A stretch of DNA of 34,906 bases from Gemmatimonadaceae bacterium (GTDB taxonomy: Bacteria > Gemmatimonadota > Gemmatimonadetes > Gemmatimonadales > Gemmatimonadaceae). The position numbers and the translations under genes are program-made. The notes beneath the pieces were generated by a model, which ran no database searches, was not told the DNA's origin, and worked only from the letters and a program-made list of their open reading frames with translations. The number at the start of each line of letters is the position of its first letter. The first letter of the stretch is position 1. The stretch lies in NCBI GenBank assembly GCA_025449955.1, contig JANWIK010000081.1, positions 1 to 34,906 on the forward strand, given 5' to 3'. This document shows, piece after piece, positions 16,005 through 24,468 of the stretch.

Positions 16005-16814
16005 TTAGGCGCGCGCATGCGTATCGAGGGCGGCGCGGAGCGACGCCACGAACGATGCCGCCGCATCCACGCTCTGTCCAGCGAGCCGGACTAACGCGCT
16101 GCCGACCACCACGCCGTCGGCCAACCGCGCCACGGCCACGGCCTGCTCCGGCCGCGCGATGCCGAAGCCGACGCAGATCGGGAGCGACGCCGCCGACCGG
16201 AGCCGTTCGACGGTCGCCGGCAGGTCGGCGGGCACGTCGTCGCGGATCCCCGTCACGCCTAACCGGCTGATGAGGTAGACGAATCCGCTCCCGTGCTGCG
16301 CGATCTCGGCCATGCGCTTGGCCGGCGTGGTGGGTGCCGCGAGCCGCACGAACGCGAGCGGGCCGGCGGCGATCCGCGCCTCGAGCGGCGGGTCCGCGCC
16401 AACCGGCACATCAGTGAGCAACAGTCCGCTCGCGCCGGCCCGCGCGGCGCGATCGAGCGCACCGTCGCCCGCCGCCAGCAACGGATTCAGATACGTGAAC
16501 ACCACGACCGGCACGTCGACCGCCGCCTCGGCGATGAGATCGAGCGCGCCGTCGAACGTCATCCCGTGCTCGAGCGCTTCCTGTGAACTGGCTTGAATGA
16601 CCGGACCGTCGGCCAACGGATCCGAGAACGGCACGCCGACTTCGATGATGTCGGCGCCGGCGCGCGCCACCGCGCGCATCAGCGCGAGCGAGCGGGCTCG
16701 ATCGGGATGTCCGGCGGTGATGTACGCGACGAGGGCCTTGCGCCGGCGCTCGGCGAGCGCGGCAAATCGGTGGGCAATCGGCTCAGATGTAGTAGTCGCT
16801 GACGCGGATGCCAT
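16005..16814 (-). CDS. trpA: Tryptophan synthase alpha subunit
   Basis: The 269-residue product matches the family (about 268). Catalytic Glu58 is in ADIIEVGVPFSDPLADGP, and Asp69 in the same block matches the second acid. Downstream are FTYLNPLLA, GLLLTDVPVGA, VYLISRLGVTG and PICVGFGIARPEQAVA. It cleaves indole-glycerol phosphate and passes indole to TrpB. I chose the ATG at 16814, which lies 32 bases inside the HD-GYP gene and restores normal length; no good start lies after the HD-GYP stop. trpA is separated from trpB by two signalling-type genes. The TAA stop lies in a GCCTAACG word. Confidence 0.93.
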   Translation of the reverse strand: MASASATTTSEPIAHRFAALAERRRKALVAYITAGHPDRARSLALMRAVARAGADIIEVGVPFSDPLADGPVIQASSQEALEHGMTFDGALDLIAEAAVDVPVVVFTYLNPLLAAGDGALDRAARAGASGLLLTDVPVGADPPLEARIAAGPLAFVRLAAPTTPAKRMAEIAQHGSGFVYLISRLGVTGIRDDVPADLPATVERLRSAASLPICVGFGIARPEQAVAVARLADGVVVGSALVRLAGQSVDAAASFVASLRAALDTHARA

Positions 16815-18285
16815 AGCGGTCGGGGTCTGCCACCTTGATGATCGTGCGCTTGTACACGCCGGCCGCGTCCCGATCGGTGAGATCCGCGAGCGCGCCCGGG
16901 AAGAGCACGTTGCCGCGCTCATCGCTGACGATCTTTACGATAGGCCGCGAGATCGCATCCGGGGAGGGGTTGGCCGCGTGGACGAGGGCGAGCTCGAACG
17001 TATCGAGCACCACCAAGGTCCCCACCGGGTAGTGGCCGACCAGGCTCATGAAGGCCTTGACCAGCACCTGATCCATACCGCGACGCGGATTGATGCGCAT
17101 CTCCTGCAGCACGTCGGCCGGCGACAGCGGCACCGTTTGATAGGCGCGCCGCGACGTGGCCGCATCGAACGCGTCCGACACCGCCACCACTTTGCTGTAG
17201 ATGCTCAGATCCCGCGGCCTGACGTGACGCGGGTAGCCGGTGAGGTCGGTCTTCTTGTGGTGCTCGAAGGCCACGACCATCGCGCGATACGGAATGTCGT
17301 TCTGGCCGCGCATCTGGAACAGCTGCAGGACGCCGAGCCACGGGTGGTTGCACACCGTGCGCCATTCGTCCTCGGTGAGGGAGCCGGGTTTGTTGAGGAT
17401 CTCGAGCGGCACGCGGGCCTTGCCGACGTCGTGCATCAGCGCGCCGACGCCCAGATCGTACAGCTGGAGCCGGGTGAGCCCCACCTTCCTGCCTAACGCA
17501 ACCGAGAAGATGCACACGTTGACGCTGTGCGTGAACGTATACTCGTCGTAGTCGCGCAGCGTCGTGAGGCCGATGAGCGACGTCTCCTCGTTCAGAATCT
17601 GGTCGACGATGCCCTGCACCACCCGCTTGATCTTCTTGATGTTCGGGCTCTTGCCCATGCGCACCGAGTTGATGACCTCCTTGGTCACCGACACCGATTG
17701 CGCGTACGTCCGCTTCGCGGCCTCCTTCGCCTGCATCTGGCTCGCGGCGTCGGCCGCGTCGGCCGCCGAGAAGGGGCCGAGCTCGAACACCGACACGTTG
17801 GCGCCGGTGAGCTTGTCGCCTAACGCTTGGAGCCGCGCGTCCGGATCGCCCTGCTCCGGCGCCTGGAGCACCGTCAGGAACACCACCCAGTCGCGGGGCG
17901 TCGTGTCGCCGCGCACGCGGCAGAGTCCTGCCCCCGCCTCGCGGAACGCCGAGATGATGCGGCTGAACGTGGCGTAATTGTCGAGGTCGAGTCTGAGGCG
18001 CGTGCCGTTGATGAAGATGAATTCGCCCGTGCAGCGGATGTCGACTTCCTGCTCGCGGCGAAAGAGGTCGTTCGTGAGGCGCACCAGGTCGTCGAGCGAC
18101 TTCTGCACCACCGGATTGTCGGGCGGATACATCTTCACGGTGCGCAACGCACCGTACACCGCCATGAGCAGCTCGCGCCCGACTTTCCGGATGAACCCGT
18201 CGCTCCCGCGCTCGCCGATTTCCGGCGGCGGCGCGGGCGGACCGTACGTCCCCGTCGCGGCGTGGATGGGTTGGGCGGATGTCAC
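16783..18285 (-). CDS. HD-GYP domain protein with an N-terminal module shared with its HEAT neighbour
   Basis: The 500-residue protein has an N-terminal module (about residues 36-170, including VKMYPPDNPVVQKSLDDL) and a linker. An HD-GYP domain then covers about 240-420. HD residues visible are His253 (FTHSVNVCIFS), HD at 285-286 (LMHDVGKARVP), His314, HHKKTDLTGYP at 342-352 and Asp371 (VVAVSDAFDAAT). HD-GYP proteins usually hydrolyse cyclic di-GMP. The canonical HHExxDGxGYP is altered here to Lys after HH and Leu after Asp, so activity is uncertain. No membrane segment is seen. It shares GTGA with the HEAT gene stop and overlaps trpA by 32 bases. A longer upstream frame lies over the HEAT gene and is rejected. 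Confidence 0.85.
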   Translation of the reverse strand: MTSAQPIHAATGTYGPPAPPPEIGERGSDGFIRKVGRELLMAVYGALRTVKMYPPDNPVVQKSLDDLVRLTNDLFRREQEVDIRCTGEFIFINGTRLRLDLDNYATFSRIISAFREAGAGLCRVRGDTTPRDWVVFLTVLQAPEQGDPDARLQALGDKLTGANVSVFELGPFSAADAADAASQMQAKEAAKRTYAQSVSVTKEVINSVRMGKSPNIKKIKRVVQGIVDQILNEETSLIGLTTLRDYDEYTFTHSVNVCIFSVALGRKVGLTRLQLYDLGVGALMHDVGKARVPLEILNKPGSLTEDEWRTVCNHPWLGVLQLFQMRGQNDIPYRAMVVAFEHHKKTDLTGYPRHVRPRDLSIYSKVVAVSDAFDAATSRRAYQTVPLSPADVLQEMRINPRRGMDQVLVKAFMSLVGHYPVGTLVVLDTFELALVHAANPSPDAISRPIVKIVSDERGNVLFPGALADLTDRDAAGVYKRTIIKVADPDRYGIRVSDYYI

Positions 18286-20024
18286 TGCGTGCCCCCACGC
18301 AGGGCCTTGTTGATGGCGCTGCGCACGCGGACATCCTTGTCGTCCGCCGCCTTCCGCAGCACCTCGAAGGCCTTGTCCGTTCCGATCCGGCCTAACGCCA
18401 TCGCCGCGCAGGCGCGGAGCTCGGGATCCACGCGCAACCGCAGCAGCGCACTGCGTCCGTTGAGCAGCCCATCGAGCTGCGCGATGCCGGCATCGCCGGC
18501 CAGCAGTCCGTACGCCTCGAAGTAGGCCATCTTCTCCGTGAGGTCCGCGTCCTTGAGCGACGCACCCTTGACCACCGCTTCCACCTTGGCGAGTGCCGCA
18601 CGGTGGCCGCGGGTGCTCAGCGTGCGGACCGCGGTGAGGCGCACGTCGCGGTCCGCGTCGTCGAGCGACGACTCGAGCGCCCGCAACGCGCCCGGCGATC
18701 CGATCTCCGACAGCGCCTGGACCGCGCCTAACCGACGCGGCACGGCGGCGTGCGAGAGGCACTTGAGCAAGTGCCCCACCGCCGCCGGCGTCTTGAGGTC
18801 CGCCGCGCGCCGCATCGCCTCGACCGCCACCTGCTCGTCGTCGGCCGCGATCAGCTTGAGCAGCTCCGCGGTGTTCGACGACGCGAGCCGCGCCGCCGTG
18901 CGCTCGAGCATCGTGCGCAGTTCGGCGCGCTGCGTCTGCTTGAGGCCCGAGAGAATCGTGCCTAACGTCTCGCCCTGCAGCTGCTCGAACAGCGCGTCCA
19001 GATCTTCCTGCGGCGGCACGGTGGTCGCGTCGTTCAGCGCCGTGAGCAGCTGCTGCAATACCGCCGGATTGCTGATGAGACCCGGGAGGGCCGCGAACCG
19101 CTGGCGATGCGCCGGCGAGAGATCGATGGCCCGCGTGAGCACTACGGCCGCTTCGCGCAGGAGCAGCGCGACCGCGCCATAGTCGCCCGCCGTGAGCAAG
19201 TGCGGCATGATCTGTTCGAGGATCGTGCAGACCTCGTCGCGCGCTTCGGGCGCCGGCTGCGTCTCCGCAATGTCGAACAGAATGGTGAGGACGTTCCGGC
19301 GCAGGTTGAGCGTCTGCTCTTTCTGCACGGCCTCGCGCAGATAGTCGATCTCGTGCTCGTCGAGGAAGTAGAGCGATCCGTCCAGCTCCTCGAGCTTGAC
19401 GATGCCTTTGCGCTCCGTCTCCGCGACATCGTCACGAATGTCGGACACCGAAATCACGGGCGCCGGATGATCGGGGTCGTTCGCCGCCGCGGCCGCCGCT
19501 TCCGCGGCGTCCATGATGTCGCCGCCTAACCCTTCGCCAATGTCGATGAACCGGTAGCGCAGGTACGCGAACTCCTGCTCCCAGAGCAGCGTCAGCAGAT
19601 CGTCCTCGTCGGGCGACGCTTTGCGCACGCGCTGCATGATGTCGAGCAGCGTCGCGACCTCGTCCTGCTCGAAGCCCTGCATGATCGTGAGCTCGCGCAG
19701 GCCATCCTTGTAGAACACCCACGGCAGACTCTCCGACCGCGAGCCCTCGTGGTGCACGCTGCGCCCCATCCAGCGGAACTCGGACTCCGAGATCTGGAGC
19801 ACCAGCTCGGTGGTGACTTCCCACATCGGCGTGAAGGACGTGCGCAATCCGTCGATCGACCGTTGATAGATCGGATTGTTAGGCAGATAGAGCTGGTGCG
19901 TCTTGACCGCGCGCACGAAATGGCGCACGAACTCTTCCACGAGCTGCGGTGAGAATGGCGGCTCGGGGAGCGCTTGCTCGGCGGTCAGCGAGGCTGCCGC
20001 GGCGGTGGCCGTGGTGGCTGTCAC
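18282..20024 (-). CDS. HEAT-repeat protein with a module shared with the HD-GYP neighbour
   Basis: The 580-residue soluble protein starts with an Ala/Thr-rich segment. A module at about residues 28-150 ([55 protein letters not shown]) resembles the N-terminus of the HD-GYP neighbour. An acidic helical middle follows. The C-terminal 200 residues are HEAT-like helical repeats (for example [58 protein letters not shown]). HEAT arrays are protein-binding scaffolds; the partner is unknown. The GTG start shares GTGA with the trpB stop and the end shares GTGA with the HD-GYP gene, so translation is likely coupled from trpB onward. Confidence 0.8.
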   Translation of the reverse strand: MTATTATAAAASLTAEQALPEPPFSPQLVEEFVRHFVRAVKTHQLYLPNNPIYQRSIDGLRTSFTPMWEVTTELVLQISESEFRWMGRSVHHEGSRSESLPWVFYKDGLRELTIMQGFEQDEVATLLDIMQRVRKASPDEDDLLTLLWEQEFAYLRYRFIDIGEGLGGDIMDAAEAAAAAANDPDHPAPVISVSDIRDDVAETERKGIVKLEELDGSLYFLDEHEIDYLREAVQKEQTLNLRRNVLTILFDIAETQPAPEARDEVCTILEQIMPHLLTAGDYGAVALLLREAAVVLTRAIDLSPAHRQRFAALPGLISNPAVLQQLLTALNDATTVPPQEDLDALFEQLQGETLGTILSGLKQTQRAELRTMLERTAARLASSNTAELLKLIAADDEQVAVEAMRRAADLKTPAAVGHLLKCLSHAAVPRRLGAVQALSEIGSPGALRALESSLDDADRDVRLTAVRTLSTRGHRAALAKVEAVVKGASLKDADLTEKMAYFEAYGLLAGDAGIAQLDGLLNGRSALLRLRVDPELRACAAMALGRIGTDKAFEVLRKAADDKDVRVRSAINKALRGGTQ

Positions 20025-21214
20025 GCGCTCGCGTCGGACGTCAAGATCTCGCTCACTTGCATCACGTCTTTGTCGCCGCGACCGCTCACGCAAATGAGCA
20101 CCGGCGCGTCGGATGCCCACTGCCCGCGCTGGGACGCGACCCACGAGACGGCGTGCGCCGTCTCGAGCGCGGGAATGATGCCCTCGAGGCGGCTCAACAT
20201 CTGGAAACCGTCCAACGCTTGCGTGTCGGTGACCGACACGTAGCGCGCACGGCCCGATTGCTTGAGGTACGAGTGCTCGGGGCCAACGCCGGGATAGTCG
20301 AGACCCGCCGATATCGAGTGGGCCGGATGCACCTGGCCATGTTCGTCCTGCAGCAGGTAGCTGAGTGATCCGTGGAGCACGCCGGGCCGCCCTCTCGAGA
20401 GCGACGCGGAGTGTCGCTCGGTGTCGAGCCCGTCACCGGCCGCCTCGACGCCCACCCACTCGACGTCGCGATCGCCCACGAATGCGTGAAAGATGCCCAT
20501 GGCGTTGGAGCCGCCACCGACGCACGCCACCACCGTCGCCGGCAATCGGCCCGCGCGCTCCAACATCTGCGCGCGCGCTTCGATGCCGATGATCGACTGC
20601 AGATCGCGCACGATGCGCGGATATGGTGCCGGCCCAACGACCGAGCCGATGATGTAGTGGCTATCAGTCACGTTCGTTACCCAGTCGCGAATCGCTTCGC
20701 TCGTGGCATCCTTCAACGTCTTTGTTCCCGACGTCACCGGACGCACGTCCGCGCCCATGAGCCGCATCCGGAAGACGTTGAGCGCCTGTCGCCGCATGTC
20801 TTCCTCGCCCATGTACACCACGCACTCGAGACCGAACCGCGCGCACACCGTGGCCGTGGCCACGCCGTGCTGACCGGCACCGGTCTCGGCAATGATCCGT
20901 CGCTTGCCCATCCGCCGGGCGAGCAACGCCTGTCCGACGGTGTTGTTGATCTTGTGCGCGCCCGTGTGATTGAGGTCTTCCCGTTTCAGGTACACGGGCG
21001 CTCCGACCACCTCGGAAAAGCGCGGCGCATCGCTCAACGAGGATGGACGACCGACGTAGGTGCGGAGCAAACTGTCCAGCTCCGCTCGGAACGCGTCGTC
21101 CGCCATGGCCCGGTCATACTCTTCTGCCAATTGATCGAGTGCCGGCACCAGAGTCTCGGGCACGTAGCGACCGCCGAACGCACCGAAGCGGTCCTGTCTC
21201 TCGACGATTGTCAT
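20021..21214 (-). CDS. trpB: Tryptophan synthase beta subunit
   Basis: The 397-residue product is a TrpB1-type enzyme. The PLP-binding Lys88 is in HTGAHKINN. Further landmarks are [20 protein letters not shown], the phosphate loop VGGGSNAMG and [19 protein letters not shown]. It condenses indole with serine to tryptophan as a partner of TrpA. The ATG at 21214 overlaps the trpF stop (ATGA). The stop is followed without a gap by the HEAT gene rather than by trpA. Confidence 0.97.
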   Translation of the reverse strand: MTIVERQDRFGAFGGRYVPETLVPALDQLAEEYDRAMADDAFRAELDSLLRTYVGRPSSLSDAPRFSEVVGAPVYLKREDLNHTGAHKINNTVGQALLARRMGKRRIIAETGAGQHGVATATVCARFGLECVVYMGEEDMRRQALNVFRMRLMGADVRPVTSGTKTLKDATSEAIRDWVTNVTDSHYIIGSVVGPAPYPRIVRDLQSIIGIEARAQMLERAGRLPATVVACVGGGSNAMGIFHAFVGDRDVEWVGVEAAGDGLDTERHSASLSRGRPGVLHGSLSYLLQDEHGQVHPAHSISAGLDYPGVGPEHSYLKQSGRARYVSVTDTQALDGFQMLSRLEGIIPALETAHAVSWVASQRGQWASDAPVLICVSGRGDKDVMQVSEILTSDASA

Positions 21215-21867
21215 ACGCGTTGGTTCTCGTGAAGCACGGCCTGCGCGAATTGGCGCATCCGCTCCGGGTCTTTGACGCCGCGCGCCCGCTCGATCCCCGA
21301 CGAGACGTCGACGACATCGGGCTGGAATGTGCGAATGGCTTGGGCCACGTTGTCGGGCGTTAGCCCGCCGGCCACGATGAAGGTGCTCCGCCGCGGACGC
21401 ACGTCATCCCGGAACGAGCTCCAGTCGAACGCGGTACCGGAGCCACCCAAGCTCCCGGCGACCGCCGCGTCCAGGAGGATGCCGTCGGCCACACCGTCGA
21501 GCTCGGCGATATGCACCGCCGCCTGGGCTCCGTCGGCAACGCGTACCACGGCCCAGACAGCGGTCGGCGATTGGAGCGCGGCGCGCACGTTGCGCACGGC
21601 CGCCGCCGATGCGTCGCCGTGCAATTGCGCGACGTCCAACCGCAGCCGGCGCGCCAGGTCGGCGATTTCCTCCGCGGGCTGCGGGCCGAACACCACGGCG
21701 CGTTTGACATCCGGCGACAGTGCGTCGAGCACCAATGCCGCACGCGCGGGATCGAGTCGTCTCGGGCCGCTTGCCATCACCACGCCCGCGTAGGCGGCGC
21801 CGTGCGATCCCACCTGTGCGGCGTCCGTGGGACGGGTGAGGCCGCAGAACTTGATGTCAACGGCCAC
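21211..21867 (-). CDS. trpF: Phosphoribosylanthranilate isomerase
   Basis: The 218-residue TIM-barrel protein has the TrpF catalytic Cys in IKFCGLTRP near the N-terminus and the catalytic Asp in [24 protein letters not shown] and [19 protein letters not shown] mark the phosphate-binding end. It converts PRA to CdRP. The GTG start at 21867 lies 11 bases inside trpC, and the stop overlaps trpB by ATGA. Confidence 0.95.
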   Translation of the reverse strand: MAVDIKFCGLTRPTDAAQVGSHGAAYAGVVMASGPRRLDPARAALVLDALSPDVKRAVVFGPQPAEEIADLARRLRLDVAQLHGDASAAAVRNVRAALQSPTAVWAVVRVADGAQAAVHIAELDGVADGILLDAAVAGSLGGSGTAFDWSSFRDDVRPRRSTFIVAGGLTPDNVAQAIRTFQPDVVDVSSGIERARGVKDPERMRQFAQAVLHENQRV

Positions 21868-22693
21868 GTCCGCTCCGCGGCACGCCCGTTAGTCCTTTCA
21901 CCGCCGCCGTGGGATCGGCCGACGCCGAGACGCTCGACCCGACGAGCACGGCGTCTGCTCCCGCGCTGGCGGCGCGTTCGACGTCCGCCACGCCGCGCAG
22001 TCCGCTCTCGGCAATCGCAATGCACTCGGCGGGAATGATGCGTACGATCGTGTCGCCCACCTCGGGGTCGATGTCCAACGTTTCGAGATCGCGATTATTG
22101 ACACCGATCACGCGTGCACCCGCGGCCACTGCACGCTCGAGCTCGATCGTGCTCCGCACCTCGACCAACGGCTCCAAGTCCATCGACAACGCACTCGCGA
22201 CCAACCGGCGCAGCGTGTCCGGCGGCAGCGCGCGCGCGATGAGCAGCGCCGCCGATGCGCCCGCGGCGCGCGCCTCCAGCAACTGGAGCTCGTCGACGTG
22301 AAAATCCTTGCGCAGAAGCGGCACCGCGACGGTCGCACGCGCTTGGCGGAGGTCGTCCAACGATCCACCAAAGTGCACCGGTTCCGTTAGCACGGACACC
22401 GCGGCCGCGCCGCCGCTCGCGTAGGCCGCCGCTTGGGCCGCGGCCGAGAGCGACGGGTTGATCGAACCCTTGGATGGCGACCGACGCTTCACCTCGGCGA
22501 TCACCGAGACCATTGGCTGCCGAAGTGCCGCTCGGAATGCCGGCGGGAGCTGCGCATTCGCTGCGTCACGCTCGAGCGCGGCGATCAGACCGCGATCCGA
22601 ACGCAGCCGGTCGACACGCTCGTAGGCCTCGGCCACGATCCCGCCCAACACACCGGTAGGCGGGACCCATGTAATAGATGAGTGGGCTTGCAC
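21857..22693 (-). CDS. trpC: Indole-3-glycerol phosphate synthase
   Basis: About 278 residues. IGPS landmarks are VSVIAEVKRRSPSKG with the catalytic Glu and Lys, VSVLTEPVHFGGSLDDL, LLRKDFHVDE, VIGVNNRDLETL and CIAIAESGLRG. It closes CdRP to indole-glycerol phosphate. The start is uncertain. Homology begins at WVPPTGVLGGIV, where no ATG lies in frame. The nearest GTG upstream is at 22693; an ATT or a GTG a few codons into the conserved part are alternatives. The upstream region carries direct repeats next to lexA. Confidence 0.9.
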   Translation of the reverse strand: MQAHSSITWVPPTGVLGGIVAEAYERVDRLRSDRGLIAALERDAANAQLPPAFRAALRQPMVSVIAEVKRRSPSKGSINPSLSAAAQAAAYASGGAAAVSVLTEPVHFGGSLDDLRQARATVAVPLLRKDFHVDELQLLEARAAGASAALLIARALPPDTLRRLVASALSMDLEPLVEVRSTIELERAVAAGARVIGVNNRDLETLDIDPEVGDTIVRIIPAECIAIAESGLRGVADVERAASAGADAVLVGSSVSASADPTAAVKGLTGVPRSGRGR

Positions 22694-22716
22694 TTCGGTC
22701 GTTGTTCGGCTATTGT
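22688..22716 (+). promoter_or_regulatory. Candidate lexA promoter
   Basis: TTGCAC at 22688-22693, exactly 17 bases, then TATTGT at 22711-22716. The spacing is ideal and the -10 matches four of six consensus bases; the -35 is weak. A transcript would begin near 22723, giving a leader of about 93 bases before the ATG at 22816. TTCGG repeats lie between and after the boxes. Confidence 0.4.
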
Positions 22717-22736
22717 GCAATTCGGAGTCCGTTCGG
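22694..22736 (+). promoter_or_regulatory. Candidate LexA operators: two TTCGG-N6-TTCGG direct repeats
   Basis: TTCGG occurs at 22694, 22705, 22721 and 22732: two pairs, each with an 11-bp period, either side of the candidate -10 box. With the preceding base they read CTTC-N7-GTTC and ATTC-N7-GTTC. This resembles the GTTC-N7-GTTC direct repeat bound by alphaproteobacterial LexA. The position between lexA and trpC fits lexA autoregulation. Binding is an inference. Confidence 0.5.
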
Positions 22737-22815
22737 GAATGGTAGGCAGTGTCGGGTCGGGTCGAAGGCGACCGCACCCGTGCCTCCATCAACTGGTCTC
22801 TCACGCGGGGACAGC

Positions 22816-23424
22816 ATGGCGCTCACCAAGCGGCAACGCGAGATCCTCACCTATCTCGGCACGTACGCGGAACAGAACGGGTACGCGCCGAGCTTCGAGG
22901 AAATCGCGCGTCAGTTCAACTATAACTCGCTGGCTACGGTCCACGAGCACCTCACGAACCTCGAACGCAAGGGCTACATCAAGCGCGCGTACAACGAAAG
23001 CCGCGCGATCGAGATTCTGCCATCCGATGCTTATCCGCGAGCGGTCGAGTTGCCGCTCTTGGGAAGCGTCGCGGCAGGTTTGCCCATCGAGGCGCTGGAG
23101 GTGAACGAAACGGTGAGCGTTCCCGAATCGTTCGTTGGGCGCGCCGGAAACCACTTCGTGTTGCGGGTGCGCGGAAACTCCATGATCGACGAGCAGATTC
23201 GCGATGGCGACTTCGTCGTGATCAACGAGCGGCGCTCGGTGGACAACGGGGATACGGTCATCGCGCTCATCGACAACACGGCGGCGACCGTCAAGAAGTT
23301 TTATCGCGAGCGCGATGGCCGTATTCGGCTGCAGCCGGCCAACGAGACGATGTCGCCGATGTACGTGCACGAGAATGACGTGACGATTCAGGGGGTCGTA
23401 GTCGGCGTGTTGCGCCGCTACTGA
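22816..23424 (+). CDS. lexA: SOS repressor LexA
   Basis: The 202-residue protein has an N-terminal winged helix (LTKRQREILTYLGTYAEQNG, ATVHEHLTNLERKGYI) and a C-terminal S24 autoprotease domain. The Ala87-Gly88 cleavage site is in GSVAAGLP, the nucleophile Ser122 in RGNSMID and the catalytic Lys160 in AATVKKFY. It represses SOS genes until RecA-stimulated self-cleavage. The ATG at 22816 gives family length; a longer upstream frame covers the regulatory region and is rejected. The gene lies on the plus strand between trpD and trpC, divergent from trpC and convergent with trpD (3 bases between stops). Confidence 0.96.
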   Translation: MALTKRQREILTYLGTYAEQNGYAPSFEEIARQFNYNSLATVHEHLTNLERKGYIKRAYNESRAIEILPSDAYPRAVELPLLGSVAAGLPIEALEVNETVSVPESFVGRAGNHFVLRVRGNSMIDEQIRDGDFVVINERRSVDNGDTVIALIDNTAATVKKFYRERDGRIRLQPANETMSPMYVHENDVTIQGVVVGVLRRY

Positions 23425-23427
23425 TCG

Positions 23428-24468
23428 TTAGGCGCGGCGGCTGGCGGCCCGCAGCCGTTCGAGCGCCGCGAAGCCGACGCCGTCGCGCAGTGCGGCATCG
23501 GCGGATTGCACCGCGTCGGTGAAATGCGCCACGCGGCCCGACACGTAGATCGCCGCCGCCGCGTTGAGCTGCACCGCGGTGCGCGTCACGCCCTGCCGAC
23601 GGCCGCGCACGATGTCGACGATCGTGCGCGCGTTGTCTTCGGGCGACGCGCCCGCCAACTCCGCCGCACCGCCCGCCGACACGGGAGCGCCGTGCGCGTC
23701 GGGGTCGAGCTTCCATGCGGACACGAGACGGCCGTCGCGCACCTCGCGAATCTCCGTGCATCCGAGCGGCGAGATCTCATCCATGCCCGGCTCGCCGTAG
23801 GCCACCAGCGCATGGCGGCTGCCTAACGCAGCCAGCGCGCCGGCCAGTAGCGACACGCGCCCGGGCTCGGACACGCCCACCACCTGCCGGCCGGCGGACG
23901 CCGGGTTCGCCAGCGGTCCAACCATGTTCATGAGCGTGCCGATCGCGAGCTCGCTGCGCACCTGGCCCACGTGCTTCATCGCCGGGTGCATGCGCGGCGC
24001 GAACATGAACACGATCCCGGCCGTGTCCAGCGTGCGCCGCATCGTGTCGACCGACTGCTGGATGTCCACGCCTAACGCTTCGAGCACGTCCGCGCTGCCG
24101 GACCGCGTGGTGAAGGAGCGGTTGCCGTGCTTGGCGATGCGCACGCCGGCGCCCGCGGCCACCAGCGCCGCGGCCGTCGAGATGTTGAACGTCGTGACTT
24201 TGCCGCCGCCCGTGCCGCACGTGTCGACGAGCGCGTCAGGATCATCGGTGGGCAGCTGAACCATCACCGCGCGAAGGGCGCGCGCCGCACCCGCGATCTC
24301 CGCCGGCGTCTCGCCTTTGACACGCAGCGCCATGAGAAGAGCGCCCACCTGCGACGGCCGCGCATCGCCGCGCATGATCACATCGAACGCGGCGGCGGTC
24401 TCGTCCTCTGTGAGCGCATGGTGGTCCGCGAGCTGCCGCAGCGCGTGCGCGAGGGCGTCAGTGGACAC
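23428..24468 (-). CDS. trpD: Anthranilate phosphoribosyltransferase
   Basis: The 346-residue product has the TrpD motifs VDTCGTGGGKVTTFNIST (PRPP-binding), RIAKHGNRSFTTRSGSADVL and MNMVGPLANPASA. It joins anthranilate to PRPP. The GTG start at 24468 overlaps the GAF gene by 11 bases. No TrpG domain is fused and no trpE or trpG occurs in the window. The TAA stop lies in a GCCTAACG word, three bases from the lexA stop. Confidence 0.96.
   Translation of the reverse strand: MSTDALAHALRQLADHHALTEDETAAAFDVIMRGDARPSQVGALLMALRVKGETPAEIAGAARALRAVMVQLPTDDPDALVDTCGTGGGKVTTFNISTAAALVAAGAGVRIAKHGNRSFTTRSGSADVLEALGVDIQQSVDTMRRTLDTAGIVFMFAPRMHPAMKHVGQVRSELAIGTLMNMVGPLANPASAGRQVVGVSEPGRVSLLAGALAALGSRHALVAYGEPGMDEISPLGCTEIREVRDGRLVSAWKLDPDAHGAPVSAGGAAELAGASPEDNARTIVDIVRGRRQGVTRTAVQLNAAAAIYVSGRVAHFTDAVQSADAALRDGVGFAALERLRAASRRA

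Noticed and set aside
18286-18762. N-terminal extension of the HD-GYP protein into the HEAT gene
   Set aside because: Extension is Arg/Gly-rich shadow sequence, and the GTGA overlap gives a natural start at 18285.
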